Of a DNA stretch of 64,000 bases, positions 33,630 to 41,313 are shown in pieces. Origin of the DNA: Fictibacillus fluitans (GTDB lineage Bacteria; Bacillota; Bacilli; Bacillales; Fictibacillaceae). The DNA lies in NCBI RefSeq assembly GCF_030418125.1, contig NZ_JAUHTR010000008.1, forward strand, positions 62,001 to 126,000, read 5' to 3'. Under the pieces are notes generated by a model. That model ran no database searches. It was not told the DNA's origin and saw only the letters and a list, made by a program, of their open reading frames with translations. The stretch's first letter is position 1, and each line of letters starts with the position of its first letter. A program made the translations under genes and the position numbers.

Positions 33630-34323
33630 CCTGATTCCCATTCAAGATGGGATAAAGCTCTTCCAGCTTTCGAATTTCATATGTAGGCCCAATTCCTGAA
33701 TCATTCTGTTTCCCTTCCGGATTGTACCAGCATGTATCCAGTCCCGCCATCTGGCCGCCTTTGATGTCGGAATGCAGGGAATCTCCAATAATCAGGGTTT
33801 CTTCCGGTGAAAATCCCGGAACCCGTTCAAACACATACTCAAAGTACTCTTTCATCGGCTTTTGGTACCCTGTGTCCTCCGACACAAAAATCCTTTTGAA
33901 CAATCCATGGAGGCCCGATCCACGCAGACGTTTATCCTGCGTTTTCGAAACACCGTTCGTTACGATATACACATGGTAGTCATCCTTTAGCTCTGTGATC
34001 AATTCAATCGCCCCGTCTATAAGATGAAATCCTTCATCCAGAAAAACACGGTAGCTTTTCTCCATGGAAATGCCGTCTGCTTCATGGCCGTATTCTTTCA
34101 TAAAAAGCGCAAAGCGGGTGTTCAGCAGCTCTGACCGCTCAATTTCTCCCCCTTCATACGCCTTCCATAAACTTTGGTTCAGCTCTCTGTAATGCGCTTC
34201 CATTTCATCCGAAAATGGCAGCTTTTCCTGCTCAAACAGCATGCGCAATGCCGCTTTTTCCGTTGCTTTAAAATCCAGAAGTGTATCATCCGCATCAAAT
34301 AATAACGTTTTGTAGGTTTTCAT
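33616..34323 (-). CDS. HAD hydrolase, YjjG/YfnB-type noncanonical pyrimidine nucleotidase
   Basis: A 235-residue HAD-superfamily phosphatase: motif I LLFDADDTLLDF (residues 7-18), motif II VYIVTNGVSKTQ near 120, motif III Lys in GYQKPMKEYF near 154, and motif IV IIGDSLHSDIKGGQMAGLDT near 180. The layout matches YfnB/YjjG enzymes that dephosphorylate modified pyrimidine nucleotides. Its start overlaps the end of the upstream DMT gene by 4 bases (ATGA), making it the last gene of a DMT-Crp-DMT-HAD operon. Confidence 0.88.
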   Translation of the reverse strand: MKTYKTLLFDADDTLLDFKATEKAALRMLFEQEKLPFSDEMEAHYRELNQSLWKAYEGGEIERSELLNTRFALFMKEYGHEADGISMEKSYRVFLDEGFHLIDGAIELITELKDDYHVYIVTNGVSKTQDKRLRGSGLHGLFKRIFVSEDTGYQKPMKEYFEYVFERVPGFSPEETLIIGDSLHSDIKGGQMAGLDTCWYNPEGKQNDSGIGPTYEIRKLEELYPILNGNQEKKL

Positions 34324-34787
34324 GAGGCGATCTCCTTTTGCTGTTTTTCTTCACGGCTGTTGGATTTAAACAGAACAATTCCCACAATAATGATAAGCAC
34401 ACCAATCAGCTGTTTGAATGTAAACGGTACGGGCTTCAAGCCTAAAAACCCGTATGTGTCCATAATCAGGGCAAATCCCAGCTGAGAGGCCATGACAATG
34501 GAAATGGCGACGGTCGGCCGGAGCCTTTTCATGCTTTGGACGACACACGTAACCACACCGACCCCGATCAGACCGCTGAACCAATACCATGTCTGCATCG
34601 GATGAAAAGCGAGGATTTGGCTGCCCTCAAACACAAATCCCAGTGTCAGGGAAGCAAGAAACCCAAGGCACAGCACCAACGTGGTCGTCGCCCAGGAGTT
34701 CGCATGCTCATTCACTTTACTGTTAAATATATTTTGCATACCGACCAGCGAACCCGCGATCAGTGCCAAAAGAATTCCCAAAAGCAT
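34320..34787 (-). CDS. DMT-family half transporter (DUF606 type)
   Basis: A 155-residue five-helix membrane protein starting MLLGILLALIAGSLVGMQNI, with VNEHANSWATTTLVLCLGFL near 28, RPTVAISIVMASQLGFALIM near 92 and a basic tail. AGGAG lies before ATG 34787. It shares an operon with a second DUF606 gene at 35534, separated by a Crp/Fnr regulator, and is coupled to a nucleotidase gene by ATGA. The pair probably forms one transporter; a nucleoside or base as cargo would fit the nucleotidase, but this is inference. Confidence 0.85.
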   Translation of the reverse strand: MLLGILLALIAGSLVGMQNIFNSKVNEHANSWATTTLVLCLGFLASLTLGFVFEGSQILAFHPMQTWYWFSGLIGVGVVTCVVQSMKRLRPTVAISIVMASQLGFALIMDTYGFLGLKPVPFTFKQLIGVLIIIVGIVLFKSNSREEKQQKEIAS

Positions 34788-34807
34788 AAAGCACCTACTC
34801 CTTTTCT

Positions 34808-35506
34808 TTACTCGTAAATATTATCATTCGCCAGTTTCTTTAGCCCTTCACGGTCCGTCACAAGGATCCCCCCATTGTACCGTTCAACCAGGCCATCTGC
34901 ACACAGCTGCTGAATCACCCGGTTCAGATGGCGATAGCTCGTTCCAATCAGGTTGGCGGCATCCTTCAGACTCGCCGTGCTGTGCCTTCCGGTTAATAAG
35001 CCATCCGAGGCATCAAACGAAACAGACAACAGGTAGCTTGCCAGCCGGACTTCCACCGGATAGAGCAAGTTGAACCATAAGGTATTGGATTTAATATAAA
35101 ATTTATTGGTGATGATTTTCAGTAAAAAATTTAAAAATGCCGGGTCGTCGTTTCCGTATTTTTTCAGCCAGCGGTGATGAATCCCGATCATGATGACCTC
35201 AGATACGGCCTCTACCGTATTAACCGTCTCTGTACCTCTTACATATTCAATATCGCCGATCAGTTCCAGCGGGTTTTTGAATGAAAGGATCAACGTCTTC
35301 CCTTCCGGCGAAGTAGTATATACTTTCACTTTTCCCTGAACCAGAACATACAGAGAATCCAAGGGTTCACCCTGGACACAAATTTTTTCGCCCTGAAGAA
35401 ACGTGCAGAGTGTTAAATGTTCCTGCAGACTGGGATTGAATAGTGTTTCGATTCCATTTGAGCGCAAATAGGCTGTAATCCTGGCTGAATCCTTCGAAGC
35501 CTCCAT
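34808..35506 (-). CDS. Crp/Fnr-family regulator, YeiL-like
   Basis: A 232-residue regulator: cyclic-nucleotide-binding beta-barrel (residues 20-125; LQGEKICVQGEPLDSLYVLV, KTLILSFKNPLELIGDIEYV) and a C-terminal Crp helix-turn-helix (SLKDAANLIGTSYRHLNRVI near 180-200). It resembles E. coli YeiL. I start at ATG 35506 with AAGGTGA just upstream; a GTG at 35521 is the longer option. No CxxC Fe-S motif like Fnr is seen. It lies inside a DMT-Crp-DMT-HAD operon and likely regulates it. Confidence 0.85.
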   Translation of the reverse strand: MEASKDSARITAYLRSNGIETLFNPSLQEHLTLCTFLQGEKICVQGEPLDSLYVLVQGKVKVYTTSPEGKTLILSFKNPLELIGDIEYVRGTETVNTVEAVSEVIMIGIHHRWLKKYGNDDPAFLNFLLKIITNKFYIKSNTLWFNLLYPVEVRLASYLLSVSFDASDGLLTGRHSTASLKDAANLIGTSYRHLNRVIQQLCADGLVERYNGGILVTDREGLKKLANDNIYE

Positions 35507-35533
35507 ATTCTCACCTTCCACCCATCATTTGAC

Positions 35534-35959
35534 CTAAAAACTCAGAATAAGTACTCCGGCAATCATCATCCCGATGCCAATAAACTGAGGCAGCTTCATC
35601 CGTTGTTTTGACACTCCGAACCAACCGAAGCTGTCCGTTAAGAAGGCCATGCTCAGCTGCGCAATGAGGAGCGCCGAAATCGAGACTGTCACACCGATCA
35701 AATGAATGGCCGTCACATTACTGAAAATGACGATCGCCGCAAATGAACCCCCAGCAAGATAAAGAGGCTTTACCCGGCGGAACTGCTTCCATGTATCATC
35801 ACGAAACACCATCATCAAAATAAATGCTGCCACAAAACCCGTTCCCTGTGTCAGGGTTGTTGCCTGCCAGGTACCGATATCCTGGCTGATCCGGGAATTC
35901 GCCACACCCTGCAAGGTAATAAAAAATCCGCCCAGCAGTGCAAATAAAATCCCTTTCAT
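35534..35959 (-). CDS. DMT-family half transporter (DUF606 type)
   Basis: A 141-residue, five-helix DUF606 protein beginning MKGILFALLGGFFITLQGVA, with SRISQDIGTWQATTLTQGTG near 22 and IGVTVSISALLIAQLSMAF near 87. Start ATG 35959 is used because GGGAGAG lies 6 bases upstream; the frame is open to 35986. First gene of the DMT-Crp-DMT-HAD operon and presumed partner of the half transporter at 34320. Confidence 0.84.
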   Translation of the reverse strand: MKGILFALLGGFFITLQGVANSRISQDIGTWQATTLTQGTGFVAAFILMMVFRDDTWKQFRRVKPLYLAGGSFAAIVIFSNVTAIHLIGVTVSISALLIAQLSMAFLTDSFGWFGVSKQRMKLPQFIGIGMMIAGVLILSF

Positions 35960-36055
35960 CCTATCTCTCCCTTTTTCAATTTCCATTACTCATTATCAGG
36001 GAAAGACACAAGTTATGGAAAGGACATATGTCCTCATTATAGTAAATTAAGAAAA

Positions 36056-36085
36056 AATAAAAAAGCTGGCTTCCCAGCTTTTTTC
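36056..36085 (-). terminator. Terminator after DinB gene
   Basis: AAAAAGCTGG (36060-36069) pairs with CCAGCTTTTT (36074-36083) around a 4-base loop; T-run on both sides. Confidence 0.85.
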
Positions 36086-36086
36086 A

Positions 36087-36557
36087 TTAACCTATTATGG
36101 CTCCCAGCCCCCGGCGGATAAAATTGGCAGTGACCGGCTCTTTTCCTATCTCCCTTGCCCAAACAGACAACTGACCGATGTGATGAATTTCATGGGCAAT
36201 CATGTGTCTCATGATTTCACCGCGTGTAAAACGTTCGTCTCCAATTTCCTCCATGAGTTGATGTTCCATGCTATCGTTCCATGCGTTCACAAAGGCCTGA
36301 ACTTCCGGTTTAAACCCGGCGTCGAGCCTCCTGACCTTTTCCAGGGACCGGTAGCCCTCAAAGCTTTCCTGAAAGTCGGGTTTCCCTTGCATTGCCCGTA
36401 TCCAGCTCCATTCCACATCCGCAATATGGAACAAAGTATGAAGAATCCCGCCTACCCCGCCTGTCCGCTCTTTCAGAAGTTCTTCAAGAGGTACGTCTTC
36501 ACACCACATGTACCAATCTTCCCGGACCTGCCAGTTATAGTGAAATAAAGTTTTCAT
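36087..36557 (-). CDS. DinB-family protein
   Basis: A 156-residue DinB/YfiT-type four-helix bundle: LHTLFHIADVEWSWIRAMQG near residue 40 supplies one His, and MRHMIAHEIHHIGQLSVWAR near 118-135 the HxxxHxxQ-type pair. It resembles B. subtilis YizA/DinB proteins, putative metal-dependent thiol transferases. RBS AAGGGTGAG before ATG. Single gene. Confidence 0.87.
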   Translation of the reverse strand: MKTLFHYNWQVREDWYMWCEDVPLEELLKERTGGVGGILHTLFHIADVEWSWIRAMQGKPDFQESFEGYRSLEKVRRLDAGFKPEVQAFVNAWNDSMEHQLMEEIGDERFTRGEIMRHMIAHEIHHIGQLSVWAREIGKEPVTANFIRRGLGAIIG

Positions 36558-36627
36558 GTACTCACCCTTTCTGAAAACCTCTTTCTACAGGACTACAGAA
36601 TATCCTCTTTAAAAAGCACCAATAAAA

Positions 36628-36660
36628 AAACAGGGAAACAGCAGACTGTTTTCCCTGTAG
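36628..36660 (-). terminator. Terminator after peptidoglycan-binding protein gene
   Basis: ACAGGGAAA with TTTCCCTGT arms around 36634-36659 and additional ACAGT/ACTGT-type pairing; on the minus strand followed by TTTTTTTATTGG. Confidence 0.8.
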
Positions 36661-36667
36661 TAAATAG

Positions 36668-37225
36668 CTATTCCTGATAATTAAAAAGGACTTCCCACGT
36701 TTCCCGGCCGACGATGCCATCAACCTGAAGGCGCAATTTCTTTTGAAACTCTTTCACTTTCGCTTCCGTTTTCGGGCCAAAATCCCCGTCCACTGTAATA
36801 TCACCCACCACGACTTTTAACCGTTTTTGAATATTTACCACATTCTCTCCCTTGTCACCTTTTTTGGTAACATGGCCAGGATACGGCAAGCTGGTTTGAT
36901 ACAAGGTATTCCATGTGGTTGGCCCGACAATTCCATCTTCAGTCAGAAACCGGTAGTGCTGAAACAACTTGACATTTTCCAGTGTCTTTTTGCCAAAGAC
37001 TCCATCAGCTGTGGTCGGAATCAAATTTCTTGTAAGCTGCTGTTGGACCTTCTTCACATCCGATCCGCGGTCCCCATACTTAATGACATGACCGGGATAC
37101 GGGTCAGGCGTGCTCGATTGTTGTGATTTCACTTGTGATGCAGCATGCGATGGAGTTGGAAACAACGGTGCAGCGGCCAGAACTCCTGCAGCGACCAGGC
37201 AGAACACAGACTTTTTCAAACTCAT
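36668..37225 (-). CDS. Secreted peptidoglycan-binding protein with two PG_binding_1 domains
   Basis: A 185-residue exported protein. Sec signal: MSLKKSVFCLVAAGVLAAAP..., cleavage probably after SHA (residue 28). Two tandem PG_binding_1 domains follow (about 45-108 and 115-183), each with the GDRG/GDKG-xxVxxxQ motif (YGDRGSDVKKVQQQL; KGDKGENVVNIQKRL), a DGxFGxKTxxxVK core and a DGIVGxxTW end. There is no catalytic domain, so it is a wall-anchored binder or structural protein. Single gene. Confidence 0.88.
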   Translation of the reverse strand: MSLKKSVFCLVAAGVLAAAPLFPTPSHAASQVKSQQSSTPDPYPGHVIKYGDRGSDVKKVQQQLTRNLIPTTADGVFGKKTLENVKLFQHYRFLTEDGIVGPTTWNTLYQTSLPYPGHVTKKGDKGENVVNIQKRLKVVVGDITVDGDFGPKTEAKVKEFQKKLRLQVDGIVGRETWEVLFNYQE

Positions 37226-37403
37226 AAAACGATGGCCCCCTTACAAGTTTTAGTAAAAAACACACAACATTAATCTATACCCCATGGTCTGTCCCTTACA
37301 ACCTTTCACTCCCTAAATAGGTAATAATACCCATTTAATTCCAGTGTTAGTTGCGGTTCGACACGATTTAGTTGCATATCACGTCATTTTCATATTCACA
37401 ACG

Positions 37404-37437
37404 TAAAAAAGTACTGCTGAACTCCCTCAACAGTACT
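37404..37437 (-). terminator. Terminator after DUF1801 gene
   Basis: AGTACTG (37410-37416) with CAGTACT (37431-37437) plus TGA/TCA inner pairing; minus strand continues TTTTTTACG. Confidence 0.78.
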
Positions 37438-37458
37438 CTCTTCATTACTTTGAAAAAA

Positions 37459-37803
37459 CTAAACCTGAGCTGCGGAAGCCTGTGTCAACAGCTGTGCCAG
37501 AGCTTCATAATCAGGGGTGTCACCATCTCGAAATTTAATCCATTTTCTCTCTGGAGGACCTTCGAATTTACCCTCTGGCAATTCAAGATCAGCTGTGTTA
37601 AAAATCATAAAAGCGACTGCGTCTTTTGATGGTGTAATCACTGCTGTATATTTTCCGTTTTTAAGAAAATGGGGCTTCTTATACTGGATGCGTTCCTCTA
37701 CATCAGGAATCGTGGAGTGAACCATACTGCGAAGCTGACTTGCGATCTCAATTTTCCATGGTTTGTCCAACTTTTCAATAAATACTGTTACCTCCGAATT
37801 CAT
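37459..37803 (-). CDS. DUF1801 family protein
   Basis: A 114-residue YdhG-like protein: MNSEVTVFIEKLDKPWKIEI, RSMVHSTIPDVEERIQYKKP (the PDxEExIxYxxP core) and YTAVITPSKDAVAFMIFNTA. I take ATG 37803, with GGAGGG 9 bases upstream, instead of the long open frame to 37890. DUF1801 proteins have a frataxin-like fold and unknown function. A second DUF1801 protein lies at 45192. Confidence 0.82.
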   Translation of the reverse strand: MNSEVTVFIEKLDKPWKIEIASQLRSMVHSTIPDVEERIQYKKPHFLKNGKYTAVITPSKDAVAFMIFNTADLELPEGKFEGPPERKWIKFRDGDTPDYEALAQLLTQASAAQV

Positions 37804-37915
37804 AACATCATTCCCTCCGCTTAACATGATAGGCGATGATGACTGAATATTCTCCAAATTATACATATCATATTGTTGATCATGCTTCAATACATTCTAC
37901 AAAAGATGACAAAAC

Positions 37916-37946
37916 AAAACGCCCAGACCGCTGTCTGGACGTTTTT
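37916..37946 (-). terminator. Terminator after alkaline phosphatase gene
   Basis: AAAACGCCCAGAC with GTCTGGACGTTTT arms (37917-37928 and 37933-37944) around a 4-base loop; usable in both directions. Confidence 0.85.
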
Positions 37947-37954
37947 CCTGCCAA

Positions 37955-39211
37955 TTATTTAAGATGCATAGCTTCTTTCATCGCTTTAAAAATTTCCGTG
38001 TTCTCATAGGTGCCCTGAAGCTTTTCTGCCCCTGGTCCCTGAGCAGTTAACGGAACCGATTGTCCACCGTGTTCATTGGTTGACCAATCCAGATTAAACT
38101 CATCCTTGGAGTGAGCCGGTGTAAACGGGCCATCTTCTTTAGACACACCAACACCACTCTCATCGTCAGGAGTGACTTCTTCGATGGAAAGGCCGCCGCT
38201 CTCATGGTCAGCTGCTACCAGAACTAATGTGTCAGGATGCTTTTTCGCATAATCTTTCGCAACCTGTACCGATTTATCGAGCTGTTTTCCTGCTTTCATC
38301 ATCAGTTTTCCATTGTTTTCATGTGACATTTCGTCAATGCCTTCCTCTTCTACCATGAGGAAGAATCCTTTTTTATTCTGTGACAATGTGTCGATCGCTT
38401 TGGTGGTCATATCCGGCAGCGGAACGACAGGATCATAAAGGTCCCCTTCACCTTCCGGGTTCTGCTCAAACATTTCCTCGTTTGCGAACAATCCGAGCAG
38501 GCGATGGCTGTTGGATCCTTCAAGATCTTTTTGATTAGTGACATAGTCATAACCGAGTTTTTCTGCTTTTGCTACGAGATCCCCCTCGTTTCCTTTACTT
38601 TCCTCTTCTTTATCCTTTGCCGGGTGATCCTTAAACTTGCCTTCATCGCCTTTTGAATACCAGTAGTCTTCACCACCGCCAAGAAGGACATCGACTTTGC
38701 TGTTTTCAAGATATTGTTTCGCGATTTCACTTTGCTTATTACGATCATTCACATGTGCGCCTAATGATGCGGGCGTTGCATCCGTGATCTGGCTTGTCGT
38801 CACAAGACCGGTTGATTTCCCTGCTTCGCTCGCCATTTCAAGAATCGATTTGACAGGTTTTTTATTTTCATCCACTCCGATAGCACCGTTAAACGTTTTG
38901 TGGCCGGTCGCCATGGCTGTACCAGCGGCCGCAGAATCGGTTACAACTGAAGTCGAATGGGTATGAACATTTCCGGCAACAGGCATGTTGTTCATGGCAA
39001 GCTCGCCGTTCAGGCCTTGAGCTGCCAAACGAATGGCTTCCCTGTGTGAGGCTCCCATTCCGTCACCGACAAACATGATGACATTCTTTGCTTTATCAGG
39101 ATGGGCAGATTTCCCCTCTTTTGCATCTGCCATTTGATTGACGCCAAATGATGTTATCAAAGCCAATGATAGTGTGGCTGCAGCTATTGCTTTCTTCTTC
39201 AATACGTCCAC
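37955..39211 (-). CDS. Secreted alkaline phosphatase (PhoA/PhoB family)
   Basis: A 418-residue exported zinc phosphomonoesterase. Sec signal at residues 1-30 (KKKAIAAATLSLALITSFGV). Catalytic features: VIMFVGDGMGASH near 45 (metal Asp), VVTDSAAAGTAMATGHKT near 90 (Ser nucleophile), ATPASLGAHVNDR near 147, FFLMVEEEGIDEMSHENN near 285, LVAADHESGGLS near 333 and STNEHGGQSVPL near 377 (metal His). A five-repeat Pho-type box lies upstream. Together with phoD it gives the cell two phosphate-scavenging phosphatases, one Sec- and one Tat-exported. Confidence 0.93.
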   Translation of the reverse strand: MDVLKKKAIAAATLSLALITSFGVNQMADAKEGKSAHPDKAKNVIMFVGDGMGASHREAIRLAAQGLNGELAMNNMPVAGNVHTHSTSVVTDSAAAGTAMATGHKTFNGAIGVDENKKPVKSILEMASEAGKSTGLVTTSQITDATPASLGAHVNDRNKQSEIAKQYLENSKVDVLLGGGEDYWYSKGDEGKFKDHPAKDKEEESKGNEGDLVAKAEKLGYDYVTNQKDLEGSNSHRLLGLFANEEMFEQNPEGEGDLYDPVVPLPDMTTKAIDTLSQNKKGFFLMVEEEGIDEMSHENNGKLMMKAGKQLDKSVQVAKDYAKKHPDTLVLVAADHESGGLSIEEVTPDDESGVGVSKEDGPFTPAHSKDEFNLDWSTNEHGGQSVPLTAQGPGAEKLQGTYENTEIFKAMKEAMHLK

Positions 39212-39235
39212 TCCCTCTTTCTCTGATGTGCCCCC

Positions 39236-39289
39236 ATTGTAGTAAACGAATATGAAGGTACATTGAAGCGTTTGTAATAAAACGGTGAA
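39236..39289 (-). promoter_or_regulatory. PhoP-type promoter of alkaline phosphatase gene
   Basis: Reading the minus strand, TTCACC (39289-39284), ATTACA (39278-39273), TTCAAT (39267-39262) and TTCATA (39256-39251) are spaced 11 bp start to start. A TACAAT -10 (39241-39236) follows after 9 bases, the same distance as in the phoD promoter. The repeats are more degenerate than those at phoD. Confidence 0.65.
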
Positions 39290-39373
39290 GTTTCATTACG
39301 GGATTGTAAAGAAGAAGCCGTCATGCTGAAAATCATTTATACTAAAAATGAAATCTATAAAGCAGGTGTGTGT

Positions 39374-40555
39374 ATGGAAAAAAATAAAAACAAGGGATCT
39401 CTTTGGGAACTTTTCCTCGTCTCCTCCAAACTGGGATTAACCTCATTTGGCGGCCCTATCGCTCATCTTGGGTATTTTTTTGATGAATATGTAAAAAAGA
39501 GAAAATGGATCAGTGAAAAGAACTACGCCGAGCTGGTCGCTTTGTGCCAGTTCCTTCCTGGTCCCGCCAGCAGCCAGGTAGGGATTGGCATCGGTGTCAT
39601 GCGTGCCAGAGTGATCGGAGGAATTGTTTCGTTCATCGGCTTTACGCTGCCTTCTGTTATCGCACTCACTCTTTTTGCAATGATGTTAAAGGATATTGAC
39701 ATAAACAATGCCGGTTGGATACATGGTTTAAAAATCGTGGCTGTTGCCGTCATCGCCCAGGCGATCTTCGGAATGGCAGGGAAGCTGGCACCCGATCTGA
39801 AACGGAAAGCCATCGTGCTGGGCGGATTGGTTGTGACCCTTTTGTGGCAGACGGCCTATAGCCAAATCGCTGTCATCTTGATATCCGCTATCATCGGCTT
39901 GTTCTATTATAATAAACAGAAGGTAAGCGATGAAGAAGAAGACTTCCAGTTCCCGCTTTCCAGGCGTTTTGGAGCAATCTGTCTCACTTTATTTTTTATC
40001 CTCCTGATTACTTTGCCCATCATGAAAAACGTGGTTACCAGCCCATGGTTCGGTATCTTTGACAGTTTTTATCGTTCTGGCTCGCTCGTTTTCGGCGGGG
40101 GACATGTGGTTTTACCTTTATTGGAGAAGGAGTTTGTTCCTGAGGGCCTGGTCAGCAAAGAGACGTTTCTTGCGGGATATGGTGCAACCCAGGCCGTGCC
40201 TGGACCATTGTTTACCTTTGGGGCTTACCTTGGAGCAGTCATGAAGGGCTGGACAGGTGGATTGCTTGCGGCATTTGCCATTTTTCTCCCTGCCTTTCTG
40301 CTTGTTTTTGGTACGCTGCCCTTTTGGAATTTGGTTCGCCGCCATCCTAAAATTAAAGGAGCGCTCACAGGAGTGAACGCCGCGGTTGTAGGAATTTTGA
40401 TTTCAGCCTTTTACGATCCCGTTTGGACAAGCTCGATCTTGAAACCGGCGGACTTTGTTGTTGCCGCCCTGCTCTTCAGTCTTCTTATGTATTGGAAGTT
40501 GTCTCCGTGGATCGTTGTTGTAATTGGCGGAGTGGGTGGAATACTCTTCCTTTGA
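39374..40555 (+). CDS. chrA: Chromate transporter, ChrA family
   Basis: A 393-residue CHR-family ion transporter made of two homologous halves: LTSFGGPIAHLGYFFDEYV near residue 24, LCQFLPGPASSQVGIGIGVM near 57, and the repeat in half two (FGGGHVVLPLLEKEFV near 240, GATQAVPGPLFTFGAYLG near 270). Ten to twelve helices. The start ATG 39374 has a weak AGGTG; an ATG at 39323 is further upstream. Family members export chromate in exchange for sulfate, though many bacillary copies have unproven substrates. Confidence 0.9.
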   Translation: MEKNKNKGSLWELFLVSSKLGLTSFGGPIAHLGYFFDEYVKKRKWISEKNYAELVALCQFLPGPASSQVGIGIGVMRARVIGGIVSFIGFTLPSVIALTLFAMMLKDIDINNAGWIHGLKIVAVAVIAQAIFGMAGKLAPDLKRKAIVLGGLVVTLLWQTAYSQIAVILISAIIGLFYYNKQKVSDEEEDFQFPLSRRFGAICLTLFFILLITLPIMKNVVTSPWFGIFDSFYRSGSLVFGGGHVVLPLLEKEFVPEGLVSKETFLAGYGATQAVPGPLFTFGAYLGAVMKGWTGGLLAAFAIFLPAFLLVFGTLPFWNLVRRHPKIKGALTGVNAAVVGILISAFYDPVWTSSILKPADFVVAALLFSLLMYWKLSPWIVVVIGGVGGILFL

Positions 40556-40765
40556 TCACTCTTTTTTGAAGGAAAGCCCTTTTTCCTGGAGTGCAGCCTT
40601 TAACTTACCCAATGCATTCGGCCCCATCCCATGAAGCATGGACACTGTTTTTTCGCTTTCATTCGCAAGCTCTTGATAACTGGTAATGCCGGCACCTGCC
40701 AAAGCGCGCTGTGCCGGTTTACCAATTTTCGGCGGAAATTGGTCCTCTGCTGCCAGCTTTCTCAC
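40556..40765 (-). CDS. Small helix-hairpin-helix protein (RNA polymerase alpha CTD-like)
   Basis: A 69-residue protein: FPPKIGKPAQRALAGAGITS, YQELANESEKTVSMLHGMGP, NALGKLKAALQEKGL. This is the two-HhH fold of the RpoA C-terminal domain, also found as free-standing DNA-binding proteins. The GTG at 40765 abuts GAGAGAGG with no spacer and a TGA lies in frame just upstream, so the start is uncertain. Its stop touches that of convergent chrA. Function unknown. Confidence 0.75.
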   Translation of the reverse strand: MRKLAAEDQFPPKIGKPAQRALAGAGITSYQELANESEKTVSMLHGMGPNALGKLKAALQEKGLSFKKE

Positions 40766-40837
40766 CCTCTCTCAAATGGATGCATTCTGTTCTCTTTTTC
40801 GCTGCTGCATCTTCAATCCCTGCCGGATTCCACAACA

Positions 40838-40872
40838 CAAAAAAAGAAAGGGAGCCCCCTCTCTTCTTTGCT
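40838..40872 (-). terminator. Imperfect terminator after 48-aa gene
   Basis: AAAGAAAGGGAG (40843-40854) against CTCTCTTCTTT (40859-40869), one bulge; minus strand continues with TTTTTTTGTG. Confidence 0.5.
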
Positions 40873-40879
40873 TTATTAT

Positions 40880-41026
40880 TTACCGGTGAAAAAAGGTCCA
40901 CCGCTTTTTCCGAAGTTCATTTAAAAACGTTACAATGGAATGGTTCTCTTCCTTTAACGCTTTTTCAAAATGGGACAAGGTCGGTTTGGGACCTTGAATC
41001 CGGGACACAAACCGTTTGCTTTTCAC
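40880..41026 (-). CDS. Hypothetical 48-aa basic protein downstream of spoIISAB
   Basis: GTG at 41026 has a very good GGAGGG 6 bases upstream, and the frame runs 48 codons to TAA at 40880. The product is strongly basic: VKSKRFVSRIQGPKPTLSHF, EKALKEENHSIVTFLNELRK, KRWTFFHR. No family is recognised. It lies 63 bases after the spoIISB terminator, on the same strand. B. subtilis has a third small gene, spoIISC (about 45 residues), in the same relative place; equivalence is only a positional guess. Confidence 0.55.
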   Translation of the reverse strand: MKSKRFVSRIQGPKPTLSHFEKALKEENHSIVTFLNELRKKRWTFFHR

Positions 41027-41087
41027 AAACTTCCCTCCAGCTTCATGGATGTTTGCTTTAGTATATGCAAACCGGCTGTAGATTCAT

Positions 41088-41115
41088 ACAAAAAAGCAGC
41101 GGAAATCTCCGCTGC
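41088..41115 (-). terminator. Terminator after spoIISB
   Basis: GCAGCGGA (41096-41103) pairs with TCCGCTGC (41108-41115) around a 4-base loop; minus strand then has six T. Confidence 0.88.
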
Positions 41116-41121
41116 CCCTGC

Positions 41122-41313
41122 CTATCTATGCTTAAAGGTACCGCCGCGCCGCTGTCCTTTTTGTATAATCCGCTCGTTCTCTTCCATCACTTGCAGGGTG
41201 TGATGACTGATGCCGACTTTCGGGAACTCAATTCTCGGTTTCAATGTAACTCCTTTACGATCGCTTTTCAGTGAAACCGCCTGGCTTCCCAGTACATCTA
41301 TTCCTCTTGTCAT
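41122..41313 (-). CDS. spoIISB: SpoIISB-type antitoxin
   Basis: A 63-residue small polar protein. Its C-terminal half, KVGISHHTLQVMEENERIIQKG, parallels the B. subtilis SpoIISB segment YQVSPHTARIFKENERLIDE as I recall it (S-H-T-x-x-x-x-ENER-I). Start overlaps the end of spoIISA by 4 bases (ATGA), ensuring coupled synthesis with the toxin. SpoIISB is an intrinsically disordered protein that wraps the cytosolic domain of SpoIISA and neutralises it. A strong terminator follows. Confidence 0.82.
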   Translation of the reverse strand: MTRGIDVLGSQAVSLKSDRKGVTLKPRIEFPKVGISHHTLQVMEENERIIQKGQRRGGTFKHR

